Source of the DNA: Gordionus sp. m RMFG-2023
Lineage: Eukaryota > Nematomorpha > Gordioida > Chordodea > Parachordodidae
Length of the DNA stretch: 64,000 nucleotides
Assembly (NCBI RefSeq): GCF_954871325.1
Contig: NC_088778.1
Coordinates: 11,045,882-11,109,881 of the forward strand
Direction of reading: 5' to 3'
In this document: one piece after another, positions 12,001 through 20,399 of the stretch
Layout of the letters: each line of letters begins with the position of its first letter
How positions within the stretch are numbered: position 1 is the first letter of the stretch
Translations under genes and position numbers: made by a program
The notes under the pieces: generated by a model
Told to the model about the DNA's origin: nothing
The model's input: only the letters and a program-made list of their open reading frames with translations
The model's database searches: none

Positions 12001-14276
12001 TTTCCAATGATTTCATCAGTACCTGGTGTTTTCCCTATGTATATTATAAAGGGTTAACATTCCATCTATCTTCTCAGTAGTGTTGTTAAACCGCTCGATT
12101 TGAGCCGATTTTTAAAGATGGTTTAAACAATATTTTATTTAGAAAAATATTACTCCAGCATGAAGATTTTGCTTATAGATGGCGCAAAGGTTTGGACATC
12201 TTAGCGAAATCTAGAGGTTTAGGCAATATTTTTCTTGCTAAATATTGAATTAGTCTTTTTTAAAAATCGGCTGAAATCGATCAATTTAACACTATTTCTC
12301 ATATATTTATTATTGTTAAAGAATATAATATTTTTTCATTGAATAATTATATATATATTAAGAAAATAGTCTAAAATATGTTTGAAATTATGCCAAGCGT
12401 CTATATAATTTTTAGGAATATTATCCTTTTATACCATAGTTTGCATTAAGCTAGTAATGCATCATGAGATACTTTAACATCCTTACAATAAAAATCTGCC
12501 AAAATTTAATTTTTTCTCCATCAAGATTTGAAATAAATTCGGAAGGATTCTACGATAATAATATTTGCAGATAAAGTATCCAAGGGGGGTACATGGATTA
12601 TTTGATAATATTCTTCGACTAACCCTAAATTGATATTGGAACGATGGGCTTGCCTTGCTGCGAGTAGAGTTAGACAAATATTAATTCACGGAGCTGCATT
12701 TGACTTAACAGTGATATATAATTTATGAAATTGGTCATTTATATTTGCCCTAATTTTTTTAACAGAATGTTTTCAACTATTCTCAATCTCAACCAAATTG
12801 ATGTTATTTTTTTGAAATATTTTACTTTAGTTTTGCAGTTAAAAAGTTTCAAATGATTTGGTGGGAAATTTTAAAATGCTAGATAAATATATCCAAGGAA
12901 ATTTTGAAATCATTATTGTAGCTTATTTTATTTGTTGTGAATCTGATGAATAAATGAAAATTGAAAAATATATGCCATAAGAGGAAGGAATGTTTATTAC
13001 AAAAATGAAATAATTATAAAACATTTTTGAAAAATATTTTAGCCATTATCTAAATTTCTTTGGCTTTAAGGGGGGCTCCCCGGTGCCTACGCTCTTGGAT
13101 GTGCACTATTACCAACATGTTTTTATATATTTATTGAAATTAAAGAAACTAATTAAAACTCAAGTTTATATCTTGAGTTCACGTCTCGTATAACTTGAGC
13201 TGAGACTTGGATTTTTTGACCCAAAATTTGGCTCTAGTTTCCGACTAAGTCGAACTATACTTAGACAACCCTACTCTTTTCTATCAAAAAATTTTGAATA
13301 TCCTTATCATGTGGATGGATTGTGTTTTTCTGATAAGAATATACGATTTTTGTTCCAATTTATTCAAAGTAGAATCATAATTGCCATTGAATGTTATTCA
13401 ACATATCTCTTGTTATTCAATTTCTATTTCAATTGAATATCATAGTAGCTGGAAGTCATTATTTTATAATAAATTGTTGATGCACAGTTTTTTATCATTT
13501 AATTTTTAAAATTGGGTGTCGAATAAATAAACCAACATCTAGATTTTTATAAATTTAAGTGAAAGGTTTCTCTTTCACCCCTGAAAAGCAATGCAAAATT
13601 CAAGGTAAAAATCTCCAGGTAATCCGATTCTAGTTCTAAAATTTACAATAATGTTTTTAAATTCTTTTAAAGCATTATATTAGCTTCGTAATTGATTTTA
13701 AGTAATTAATATACGATGTCACCTAGTTGAGAGATCACTTTGATGTCCTCAGTTATTGTAAATATCATAATTGTAATCACCAATAAAAATATAAACTTTT
13801 TCATATTATATTAAAATTTTATTATTAATAAATATAAATTTAAATAATTTTAAAAAATGCCTTAATTATATGCCACAGATATAAAATTTCTTAGTTACCC
13901 TAGCGTGTTAATAAACGGCGGCTTTTTTGCATAGGTCAATTTGATATCGATGAGATCTAACCACTTTTTTAACACAAATTATACTTAAAAAATACAAAAT
14001 ATTTTCAAGATCAAAGAAATAGGTCGCGAACATCAAATGGCCAAAGACTCAGCCCTCGATACTCTGAGATCATTGAATCGTGAATGTAAACTTTATACCT
14101 CATTAGTCGATTATTTTGTGGTGAGACCTGCTTTTTTAAACCTCATCAAAGCCAACTCGGAATGGGACGAAATTGCTCAAGAGTGGAGACTTCAATGCGT
14201 GGCTTATACCGGCAACAACGTGCTTAACTCTTCTGCTTTTACTAACGAGGGATCCAGTTCTGAATCAGTTACATAA
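1..14276 (+). CDS. KIF3A: KIF3A-like kinesin-2 motor subunit, 3' part of a spliced gene
   Basis: Kinesin-2 subunit that pairs with a KIF3B-type partner and carries cargo along ciliary microtubules (family knowledge). The exons I infer are 1-41, 6942-7098, 7732-7776, 8727-8863, 8957-9293 and 14010-14276. Each junction has GT/AG signals and the reading phase is continuous across all of them. The first exon reads [13 protein letters not shown], the end of the motor domain. It joins to [16 protein letters not shown] and [20 protein letters not shown], the neck region typical of KIF3A. An acidic stretch follows, then coiled coil ending [20 protein letters not shown], and a tail with [12 protein letters not shown], close to the vertebrate KIF3A tail. 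The end comes soon after YTGNN, so the C-terminal tail is much shorter than in vertebrates. The start lies outside the window. The introns of 6,900 and 4,716 bases are filled with transposons. Confidence 0.9.
42..570. other. Intron sequence without recognisable features
   Basis: First part of the 6.9 kb intron of the kinesin gene. It is AT-rich, with no ORF, repeat or RNA signature that I can support. Confidence 0.5.
571..2924 (+). mobile_element. hAT transposon copy 1, left end missing, decayed
   Basis: DNA transposon of the hAT superfamily in the first visible kinesin intron. The degenerate transposase reads left to right. It has a BED-type zinc finger with CNHC near 905-920, then [20 protein letters not shown] and [12 protein letters not shown] of the catalytic domain (1255-1500). 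A frameshift follows near 1545, then the [12 protein letters not shown] motif (about 1725-1760), [10 protein letters not shown] (2150-2185), and the C-terminal dimerization region [20 protein letters not shown] (about 2515-2575). An in-frame TGA sits just before the dimerization motif. The right end is TTTTTGAATAAGCCTA with subterminal TTCGAAT-rich repeats. Compared with the inverted copy at 3322-5805, the left about 160 bases, including the terminal repeat, are absent here. Not functional as it stands. Confidence 0.85.
2925..3321. other. Spacer between the inverted hAT copies
   Basis: About 397 bases that separate two head-on hAT copies and would form the loop of a large hairpin. There is no supported gene. 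It contains an AT dinucleotide tract near 3307-3321, which is also the target site of the right-hand copy. Confidence 0.5.
3322..5805 (-). mobile_element. hAT transposon copy 2, complete ends, decayed transposase
   Basis: Inverted copy of the element at 571-2924. The terminal inverted repeats are TAGGCTTATTCAAAAACG at 3322 and its partner ending TTTTTGAATAGGCCTA at 5805. ATATATAT flanks both sides as an 8-bp target duplication, although the target is low complexity. The transposase reads right to left: ATG near 5397-5385, BED region, [44 protein letters not shown] and the C-terminal SVETN-type dimerization motif. In the 60-residue block at 3945-4127 only three residues differ from copy 1, so the copies are of similar, fairly recent age. 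Several frameshifts and stops break the reading frame. Confidence 0.88.
5806..6189. other. Intron sequence, nothing recognised
   Basis: AT-rich intron segment. An open frame starting at 5994 has no recognisable motif and runs into the tRNA-like repeat, so I do not call it a gene. Confidence 0.4.
6190..6390 (-). repeat. tRNA-derived SINE-like repeat, copy 1
   Basis: Read on the - strand, the unit contains TGGCCTAATCGG (RNA polymerase III A box) and GGTTCGAATCC (B box) about 34 bases apart, followed by a T-rich/A-rich tail region and a conserved stretch TTGGTGGTTCCGTCC. The tRNA fold is degenerate: the T arm is good but the acceptor stem does not pair well. This is therefore a tRNA-like repeat and not a working tRNA. 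Homology with copy 2 runs from near the GGCTTTTATATAT side through the tRNA part. Confidence 0.7.
6660..6885 (-). repeat. tRNA-derived SINE-like repeat, copy 2
   Basis: Second copy, about 490 bases from the first and in the same orientation. It has an intact TGGCCTAATCGG A box and GGTTCGAATCC B box on the - strand. It differs from copy 1 at scattered positions. The homology extends some 75 bases upstream of the tRNA-like part (shared AATTGTGACA and GGCTTTTATATA), so it may be either two SINE insertions or a tandem duplication. Confidence 0.7.
6942..7098 (+). CDS. KIF3A: KIF3A-like exon, neck linker and start of stalk
   Basis: The acceptor is a T-rich tract ending TTAG at 6941 and the donor is GAG/GT at 7099. 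The exon encodes [15 protein letters not shown], then [20 protein letters not shown] and an acidic end (NEDDLPSDE). The pattern matches the KIF3A neck from memory almost residue for residue. It ends in phase 0. The next small exon, 7732-7776, encodes 15 mostly acidic or polar residues ([15 protein letters not shown]), as in the charged hinge of KIF3A. Its donor is AAG/GTATCT. Confidence 0.88.
7303..7625. mobile_element. Fragment of the CAGAGACC-ended hAT family, with a tandem duplication
   Basis: The left end, CAGAGACTTGCAGAGGTAAC followed by ATTTGCACGGC, matches the left end of the element at 40903-42800 (CAGAGACCTGCAAAGGTACC). The body includes AGGCCCGGCCCGGCCCAGCC, a GC-rich motif also found at the ends of that family. 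A unit of about 100 bases (7417-7517) is repeated in tandem at 7518-7622. No right terminus or target duplication is evident. It sits in the intron between kinesin exons 7098 and 7732. Confidence 0.55.
7777..8726. other. Kinesin intron, nothing recognised
   Basis: An intron of 950 bases between GTATCT at 7777 and TCTCAG at 8726. It is AT-rich with no supported repeat or ORF. Confidence 0.55.
8727..9293 (+). CDS. KIF3A: KIF3A-like coiled-coil exons with a short in-frame intron
   Basis: Two exons, 8727-8863 and 8957-9293, form the stalk. The first follows an acceptor ending TCTCAG and reads [15 protein letters not shown] and so on. The 93-base intron between them has GT/AG ends, no stop and a length divisible by three, so the frame also reads through it as a hydrophobic 31-residue insert. 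KIF3A has no such insert at that place, so splicing is preferred. The second exon contains a G/S/N/P-rich loop ([15 protein letters not shown]), then heptad-like coiled coil ending [19 protein letters not shown]. The donor is AAG/GTTTGT at 9294. Confidence 0.85.
9705..9780. mobile_element. Remnant of a TAGACCTG-ended transposon
   Basis: This begins TAGACCTGCTCACC, which resembles the right terminus of the adjacent hAT (TAGACCTGTGAGCC when read inward). It looks like the end of a related older copy into which the element at 9789-11430 inserted. The far end was not identified. Confidence 0.35.
9789..11430 (+). mobile_element. hAT transposon with GC-rich ends, N-terminal half missing
   Basis: Flanked by an exact 8-bp duplication CATATGGG (9781-9788 and 11431-11438). 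The ends are TAGACGGCCGGCCGCCGACC on the left and ...GGCTCACAGGTCTA on the right. Both ends are loaded with CGGC/GCCG motifs, in strong contrast to the AT-rich surroundings. Inside is the C-terminal part of a hAT transposase: [18 protein letters not shown] (10370-10425), LASLLDPRF (10708-10742), and the dimerization region [20 protein letters not shown] (about 11070-11130) ending near KIIFIHD. Stops and frame changes interrupt it, and the BED finger and first catalytic motif are absent. It lies in the last intron of the kinesin gene. Confidence 0.85.
11439..12077. other. Intron sequence between a hAT and a MITE
   Basis: AT-rich. A short GC-richer phrase near 11553-11590 (GGCTCGGACGCAGC) may be an old transposon end. 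No ORF is supported. Confidence 0.35.
12078..12294. mobile_element. hAT-type MITE, copy 1 (217 bp)
   Basis: The ends TAGTGTTGTTAAACCGCTCG and ...TCGATCAATTTAACACTA form a long imperfect inverted repeat covering most of the element. Flanks TTCTCA match at six of eight positions (12070-12077 and 12295-12302), consistent with a decayed 8-bp duplication. There is no coding capacity. It is the same family as 19408-19628. Confidence 0.8.
12295..14009. other. Rest of the last kinesin intron
   Basis: AT-rich with no supported gene. A GC-richer phrase near 13075-13105 (AAGGGGGGCTCCCCGG followed by CCTACGC) resembles the G-rich ends seen elsewhere in the window, but no element could be delimited. Confidence 0.4.
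14010..14276 (+). CDS. KIF3A: KIF3A-like last exon, tail domain
   Basis: The acceptor is TTTTCAAG ending at 14009. In-frame reading starts [20 protein letters not shown] and continues through [20 protein letters not shown] to a TAA stop at 14274-14276. The [19 protein letters not shown] pattern is the KIF3A tail signature. Only about 18 residues follow it, against about 80 in vertebrates (from memory). A GTGCTT right after YTGNN could be an alternative donor leading to a further exon, but I saw none downstream before the next transposon. Confidence 0.85.
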   Translation: MKEIGREHQMAKDSALDTLRSLNRECKLYTSLVDYFVVRPAFLNLIKANSEWDEIAQEWRLQCVAYTGNNVLNSSAFTNEGSSSESVT

Positions 14277-14689
14277 CGCTCACTAATAATTATGTTTACT
14301 TATTTTTTACATTCACTGCATGGTTTTGTCGATTTTAATTTATTTTAAAAGACCTTAATTAAATCTTCATTTTATCACTGTCCACTTTTTTATGAGCGTT
14401 TGACTTTAGCTGTGTGACGTATTTTTTTGATGCTTGGTAGGTGCATTTAATAACTCCCCTATGTAGCTTTTCCTTTTAGAAATTTTTTTATTTTGTAACC
14501 GATTACTATAATATGTGACAGATTATTAGAAAATTTAAATAATTTGGTATTGGTAAGCTCGCTGACTAGGACCCATGGTCCATATGCATGGGTAAAAACT
14601 AGTATATATATTTATTCTGAGCTTTACTGGCGATCTGTGCAATCACAAAATTTTAAATTGGTGATTTGGAGTTGATTTGTTTAATAAAA

Positions 14690-14838
14690 ATTTCATTTGA
14701 TGTTTATTTTGAGTCCAACGAGAGTAACTAAGGGAGTCTCTTAGCAATATCGCAGTGGGGGCACATCGGATTTGCAATGGGTTACCTTGAAGAACACATG
14801 AGAGCGCAAGTGTAACCAATCTACAAGGGCAAAAAAAT
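14690..14838 (-). ncRNA. Possible U1 snRNA-like pseudogene
   Basis: Read on the - strand, 14790-14750 contains CCATTGCAAATCCGATGTGC then CCCCCACTGCGAT. This resembles U1 stem-loop II (CCATTGCACTCCGGATGTGC from memory; 16 of 20 positions) and the start of stem-loop III (CTGCGAT). A possible stem CTAAG/CTTAG and a CTCG follow, as in U1. Upstream, GGTTAC and GTAACC could pair, but I do not find the canonical 5' splice-site-binding end (ACTTACCTG). It could be a degraded snRNA copy or chance similarity. It lies between the kinesin 3' end and a hAT. Confidence 0.28.
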
Positions 14839-14967
14839 AAGAATTTGTATTTAGATTGATTCATATTTTTTATTTATCCTTTTGCAATTGTAAATCAAGT
14901 TTTATCTATGAGCAACCAAGTCCGTGTAATTCCTTTAAGGAGGTGTTGTTAAATGGTTGGTTTTATA

Positions 14968-17746
14968 CAGGGTTGTGCATTTGACCGGTCAAATACAATT
15001 CGGTCAATTGACCGATATTTGACCGGTCAAATATGGTCAAATATGGTCAAATTCAAATAAATGTTTTTTACACCAATATTAACTTTATTTTGCATTTATA
15101 TAATATTATAATAAATCTATGTATAATAATAAATATCATAATATTTTTTAATTCATTCTATAGTCAATGTTTCACCCTCCGTGGCAGAGTCTTGTTCCGA
15201 TTCATATTCAATATCATTATTTTCTTTAATATTTTGAATCAATCTTAAATTATGATACACTCTTACTAATTTTCCTGCTGTAGAAGCCTTTAATCTATTT
15301 CTGTTTTTCGTGTGAATATTGCCCTAAACCGACCAATTTCTTTCAGAAGAAGAAATCGAACTAGGAAATGTTAGTAAAATATTAGCGACTTCTCTTAATG
15401 GGCAAGGTGGGCAAAATGCATTCCACCAACTTGAGGCCGAAATTTGATTGTTTCTTATGGAAGTTACAACTTTCCACATATTATGGCTATTAAATATACC
15501 GCTTTTGCTTCTGAAATTTACTATATTACTCAAAATATTTTGATTATCACCACCTTGTAAAATACCCAATTCTTGTATTATATTACATGCTTCATCAAAT
15601 TCAGTATTAGTAAGATGCTCCCCTTGATATTGGGGGTCCAATAAATAAGCAGCATTGTGAGCACATGTATTTAGATCAGTTTTTCTCTTTTCAAACATAA
15701 CCTTAATTTTTTTTTCTTGAGATGGAGAAAATATAGAATCATGGCATGATTGTATTATGTGTTTTTCCAAATTAAGCATCTCGTTTTTTACTTGGGCCAA
15801 AGTACATTTATCCCCTTGCACTTTCAACAATGAGGTAGCTAAAGGCGTCCAAAATTCTTCGTTTAATATATTATTGGTAATTTCTATGGGACAAATATCA
15901 CAAACAGCTTCTTCAACAACTGATGCTTTTAGAGCTTTCTTGCATATTTGAATTTGTTCCATACATTTTATTGACGATGCCCATCTTGTTTGGCTAATTG
16001 TACTTAATGTAGATGGTATGCCATGAAGATTCTTATTACGGGAAAATACTGCAGCTGGTATGTGTTTATTCTTGAAAAATTTAACAATTTTTTTAATTAT
16101 TGAAATATGGTCACTGAAGGCGTTCAATCGTTCAAAATCGTGAAAGAATAACTGCAATGTATGCGCTGCACAACCATAACATTGTATATGATTATAAATA
16201 GATTCAGATTTTAGAATTCTCCAGGCTGCTTTCATGTTAACGGCATTATCAGTAACTAAAGAATATACTTTTACCGGATTCAATTCATGAATTACATTTT
16301 TAAATTCCTGGGCAATATAATCTGCCTTATGGCGATTTTCCTCAGTATTTAGAAATTTGTAGAACACTGGAACAGGCGTCATCACCATAAAATTAATAAT
16401 ACTCTCGTTTCTAATGTTGCTCCAGCCATCTGATACAATTGATAAGTAAGGAGCTTTATCTATTATATCTGCAACTCTCACCTCCATATCACCTGACGCT
16501 TTGTCTAAAAGATATCCAGCCAGCTGCCTTCTCCTGGGTAATGTGTAAATAGGACGTATTTTTTTAAAAAATTCTTGGATGTAGGGATTTTCAGTGATGT
16601 AAAAAGGTAAATTGCTCGCATATACAGCCTTTGCAAACAATTGATCCAGCTCATTTTTTTCTTTGGGATTAATTCTATCTATGAAACCAGTTATACAAGA
16701 TTGAGATTTATATTTAATCGCCTTGCTTGTAGATTGATTAGGAATAATGGAATCAAATTCTCCTGAGTCATAAGACAAAATATTGTTCATTTGATAATCA
16801 TTCTCACTAATTTCACCCAATTCTTCATTAGAGTTAGACTTAGAAGTATTACAAATTACATTTGTGATATTTTTTGTAGAGGTTGATATTTTGGAATTTG
16901 AATAAAATTTTTCCTTAATTATAACAGGGCACATAGTACAGCTGCTTAATAAATGTTTGACCATTCTATCAACGTGGGTGATATAGAACATCTTGCAAAA
17001 CTTGCACACCGCTAATAACTGATTTACCATCGCGTACTTCTTGAAAATGTTTCCAAACATGATGCTTTGGTTTGACTATAATCCCTAATATATTAAAATT
17101 TAACAAAAAATGATTTTGATTATTGTAAAGTTAATCAATCTTAACTATTCTATAATTATCGACCAATTATTCCAATAATTTCTTAATATTATAAATATAA
17201 TATAATATATATAACTTTTTACCAGAATTGAATAATATTCCGTAAATCTGACCAGAACAATTAAAATGAAAATTAATTTTAAAAACCAAATATAGCAAGT
17301 GTAAGTAAAACAAATGAGAATTGATATAATTTATACTCGGCTAAATATTAAATAAAATTTAAATTTATTAAAAAATAAGAATGAAAAAATTATATTATGA
17401 TTATAATAAATCGGGTATTTTTATTTTTTTTAAAAAAAATGAATTGAAAAAAATGAAGAAGGCGAGAAACGGCAATGATTAGGCAAAAAAATAACTAAAA
17501 ATATTACTATATTTAGGAAAATTACATATTTATATTTTAACAATAAAAAAATTCTTTTGTTTTTAACAATTCATGATACAAATAATTTTTTAAATAATTG
17601 TAACCTAATAAGATTGATAAACATGCTTTTAATGCATACTAGTTAATTATATCAAAATATTTATTCGCCATTAATATTTTAGAGTATTTGACCGTATTTG
17701 ACCGGTCAAATATTCCTCCGGTCAATTGACCGACATGCCAACCCTG
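14968..17746 (-). mobile_element. Nearly intact hAT transposon (2,779 bp)
   Basis: Exact 8-bp duplication GTTTTATA at 14960-14967 and 17747-17754. The terminal inverted repeats are CAGGGTTGTGCATTTGACCG on the left and, read inward from the right, CAGGGTTGGCATGTCGGTC. Several copies of the palindromic TTTGACCGGTCAAA and TCAATTGACCGA follow just inside each end, probably transposase-binding sites. It carries one long transposase frame on the - strand (17060-15153) with a single internal stop. Of all elements in the window it looks the youngest and closest to autonomous. Confidence 0.93.
15324..17060 (-). CDS. hAT transposase, 578 codons up to one in-frame TAG
   Basis: Cut-and-paste transposase with a single-exon reading frame. 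The start chosen is MFGNIFKKYAMVNQLLAVCK, placed just before a BED-type zinc finger (VCKFCKMFYITHVDRMVKHL). Further motifs are SIVSDGWSN (first catalytic aspartate region), VYSLVTDNAVNMKAAWRIL (second acidic residue region), YGCAAHTLQLFFHDF, SQTRWASSIKCM, and a C-terminal dimerization part with ASSWWNAFCPPCPLREVANI and SSISSSERNWSV. Right after SERNWSV comes TAG (15324-15326). The same frame then stays open for 56 more residues, GNIHTKNRNRLK onwards, to TGA at 15153. CAG to TAG is the simplest explanation, because hAT proteins continue past this motif. Length would be about 635 residues, normal for the family. Confidence 0.9.
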   Translation of the reverse strand: MFGNIFKKYAMVNQLLAVCKFCKMFYITHVDRMVKHLLSSCTMCPVIIKEKFYSNSKISTSTKNITNVICNTSKSNSNEELGEISENDYQMNNILSYDSGEFDSIIPNQSTSKAIKYKSQSCITGFIDRINPKEKNELDQLFAKAVYASNLPFYITENPYIQEFFKKIRPIYTLPRRRQLAGYLLDKASGDMEVRVADIIDKAPYLSIVSDGWSNIRNESIINFMVMTPVPVFYKFLNTEENRHKADYIAQEFKNVIHELNPVKVYSLVTDNAVNMKAAWRILKSESIYNHIQCYGCAAHTLQLFFHDFERLNAFSDHISIIKKIVKFFKNKHIPAAVFSRNKNLHGIPSTLSTISQTRWASSIKCMEQIQICKKALKASVVEEAVCDICPIEITNNILNEEFWTPLATSLLKVQGDKCTLAQVKNEMLNLEKHIIQSCHDSIFSPSQEKKIKVMFEKRKTDLNTCAHNAAYLLDPQYQGEHLTNTEFDEACNIIQELGILQGGDNQNILSNIVNFRSKSGIFNSHNMWKVVTSIRNNQISASSWWNAFCPPCPLREVANILLTFPSSISSSERNWSV

Positions 17747-17754
17747 GTTTTATA

Positions 17755-18556
17755 TGACCTCAACCTTTTTAGTGGTCGGGAAATAAATCCAATCGAATGG
17801 GTTGATTTGGTCGATGAATATTTTTTGGCCTGAGCTGGAGAAATAACAATATTATTATAGATGTATCGAATTCAATTTAAAAATATATTGTTTATTTAAT
17901 AAATATGAAAGATTAAGATTAATTTTTCTGAGATATTGTCTCTTGTGATTTTTTTTCCTTGTGAACTATGAAGAGTTTATGAAAAATATATTGTAACTTT
18001 TATTTTAAAATATTACTAATTAACCACTCAGCTAATTATTAAAAAGTAAGGCGTCAAAGGGTTAGGGAGAAAAAATGTATGAATTTGTTTGCATTTAAAT
18101 TTAGACCATTATATTGTATTCATTATTTTGTGGGAATCTTTTTGAAATCTATATTCTTTTTCTATAAATTGATTTATATTTACTTGAAACATTAACAACA
18201 GATAGCCTTTTATTAGTTTAAAAACTCGCAATAAATGTTTTTTTTAAATTTATCTTCAGTAAGGGTAATATTTTTATAGAAACAGAATATTTTTTGGAAT
18301 TTATATCTTATATTATAACCCATTATTTTTAGATTTTAAGAATTATGATTCTATGGCCCAAATAAGGTACACACAAGATTTTATGAATTATTAATGGGAA
18401 TTTAATTTAGTGGGATTATCAGTTTTTTTTAATTTTAATCTTTTTTTATTAAAATCAAATTAAAGTTTGAAAAAATTCAAAAAATTTTTGAGCAAAAATC
18501 ATTGAAGATTTTTTTACAAAATTTTAAAAAAAATAATTAATACAATAATATTGAAT
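17755..18556. other. AT-rich intergenic DNA, nothing recognised
   Basis: No ORF, repeat pair or RNA motif could be supported here. Confidence 0.45.
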
Positions 18557-19026
18557 TTGTTTTTGGATCGGTGCTCTGTTCGGAATTCGGAGAGGTAATG
18601 ATGATTATTAGAATCGTAAGTTACGATTAATCTTGTTTTATAAATTATATAATTTAAAATTAATCTTAGGAACCTGAAAGTAACGATAGCGATTTCGTTG
18701 GAGAGGATAATGACGAAGAAAAACAGAATCGAATATTCAACAATTATAAATTGCCTCGTGAAATATTAGATTTGGTAATTTATTTATAAAATATAAAATT
18801 TTTCATTTTTTATATATTTTTTTTTATCTAATCAGTTTCACAAAATTTATTTTTCTTATTGAATATAAAGATATTAATTATTTTTAGGATTTGACTTTTT
18901 TTAAAAATAGTTCTAATAAATATATAAACAATCATAGCCCACCATATTACGAGCAAATTTGTTTTGTGAATATTAAAGAAATTATGATGCTAATATCAAA
19001 AAATATTTTTTTAGTTTTGGCTGAGG
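18557..19026 (+). CDS. Three putative exons of an unidentified host gene
   Basis: Candidate exons: up to 18597 (FVFGSVLCSEFGE, donor GAG/GTAATG), 18671-18774 (after TCTTAG; EPESNDSDFVGEDNDEEKQN continuing to KLPREILDL, donor TTG/GTAATT) and 18888-19026 (after TTTTTAG; DLTFFKNSSNKYINNHSPPY continuing to LVLAE, donor GAG/GTAATA). All three join in phase 0 and all are free of stops. The acidic second exon is richer in G and C than its surroundings, as coding DNA would be. I do not recognise the protein. No start, stop or further exons were found; downstream DNA is transposon-like. It may be a gene interrupted by transposons, a fragment, or chance. Confidence 0.35.
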
Positions 19027-19407
19027 TAATATATTAGTTTTAAGGGTAGCGAGCAAACAGCCGCATTAATTAAAAAATATAACCATAGAGATCTGCACCC
19101 TCGTCGATATTATCTCAGGCTCGGTCTAAACAAACTTAAATTTTAAGATTTAAATTCAGACCGAAATCACCCAAAATTTTTATTTACCCTTAAGCTTATA
19201 ATTATTCTGCTTTCCTACTCTTTAAATATCTCACTTTTTTTAGCAATTAAATATTGTTTTTTGGATCGCAGGACCTATTTTTAAAAATAAAGCTTTGGAC
19301 TCGAATCTTGAGTTTTTCTAATTGGATTATGCGAACAAAAAATTTTCTCGGATAGAGCCGAACCTGAAAAAGATCGGATGCAAAGCTCAGTCACATTCAT
19401 CTAAAAT

Positions 19408-19628
19408 TAGTATTGTTAAACGGCTCAATTTGAGCCAATTTTTAAAAATGGCTAACTCAATATTTTGTTCAGAAAAATATTACATAAGTCGGAAGATTTT
19501 ACTCTTAGATGACACAAAGGTTTGGTCATCTATTAGCGAGATCTCGCGACTTAGGCAATATTTTTCTTGCTAAAATATTGAGTTAGCCGTTTTTAAAAAT
19601 TGCTAAAATCGAGCCATTTAACACACTA
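19408..19628. mobile_element. hAT-type MITE, copy 2 (221 bp)
   Basis: The ends TAGTATTGTTAAACGGCTC and ...GAGCCATTTAACACACTA are flanked by an exact 8-bp duplication TCTAAAAT (19400-19407 and 19629-19636). The arms are long inverted repeats, with GGCTAACTCAATATTTT opposite AAAATATTGAGTTAGCCG. It is clearly related to 12078-12294 over the full length. Confidence 0.9.
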
Positions 19629-19636
19629 TCTAAAAT

Positions 19637-20399
19637 TCTATATTTTTATAAAAATATTATAGGTCCTAAACAAACAATTCGACGAGAAATCTCTTTATAT
19701 ATCATTAAATTAGTCTAATTTGTATTTATCGTCATAAAACATTTGTGCAATTTATGTGTAATATAGTTTTTGAAGTTTAGTATTTTTATTACATTTATTC
19801 TACAGTGCAATCAGTAACATTATACAACATTCCATTCTATTTTAAATTTAATCGATTTGTTTTGTAAAAATATTTTATAATAAACAACTATTGTGATAAG
19901 ATTTCTTAATTGAAAATGTATTTTATTATCAAATTTTTACAAATAAAATATTATAAATTAGGTGACTTATAAAAATGTTATGTGGGCTGAAATATTTTGT
20001 TAAAGATATGTTAAAAACTTGAAAAAAACCGAATTAAATTTTAATTGATTATAAAAAAAATAACAAATAAACTTGCAATTTATATTCTGTATAGAAAATT
20101 TTATTTTTTAAATGCGTGTCTTTATATTTCATCTTTATTTATATTACCACATTAAATCAAGCTTTTTCTTTATAAAAATTTAAAATTGCGTTATGATTTA
20201 GTCATTTTTCATAATAGAACTTAAATAAGATTTAAGACATGTTAGTCTTAAAAACGATCTTTCCGCAGAACAAGCACTTATGAGTTAATAGCATTTTAAT
20301 AAATTTTACATACTCTGAAAAAATCGAAATAATTTTTTTCTTACTTTGTTCCTTTAATATAGTCATGACGTCCTCTTTATTATATATTTTCCCAACTTA
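19637..20399. other. AT-rich DNA, nothing recognised
   Basis: Between the MITE and the mariner relic. No supported ORF or repeat. Confidence 0.4.

Noticed and set aside
12483-12677. 64-codon open frame on the - strand
   Set aside because: No recognisable motif. It lies within the last kinesin intron.
14643-14864. 73-codon open frame on the - strand
   Set aside because: It overlaps the possible snRNA-like segment. The amino-acid sequence matches no family I know, and the RNA reading is a little better supported.
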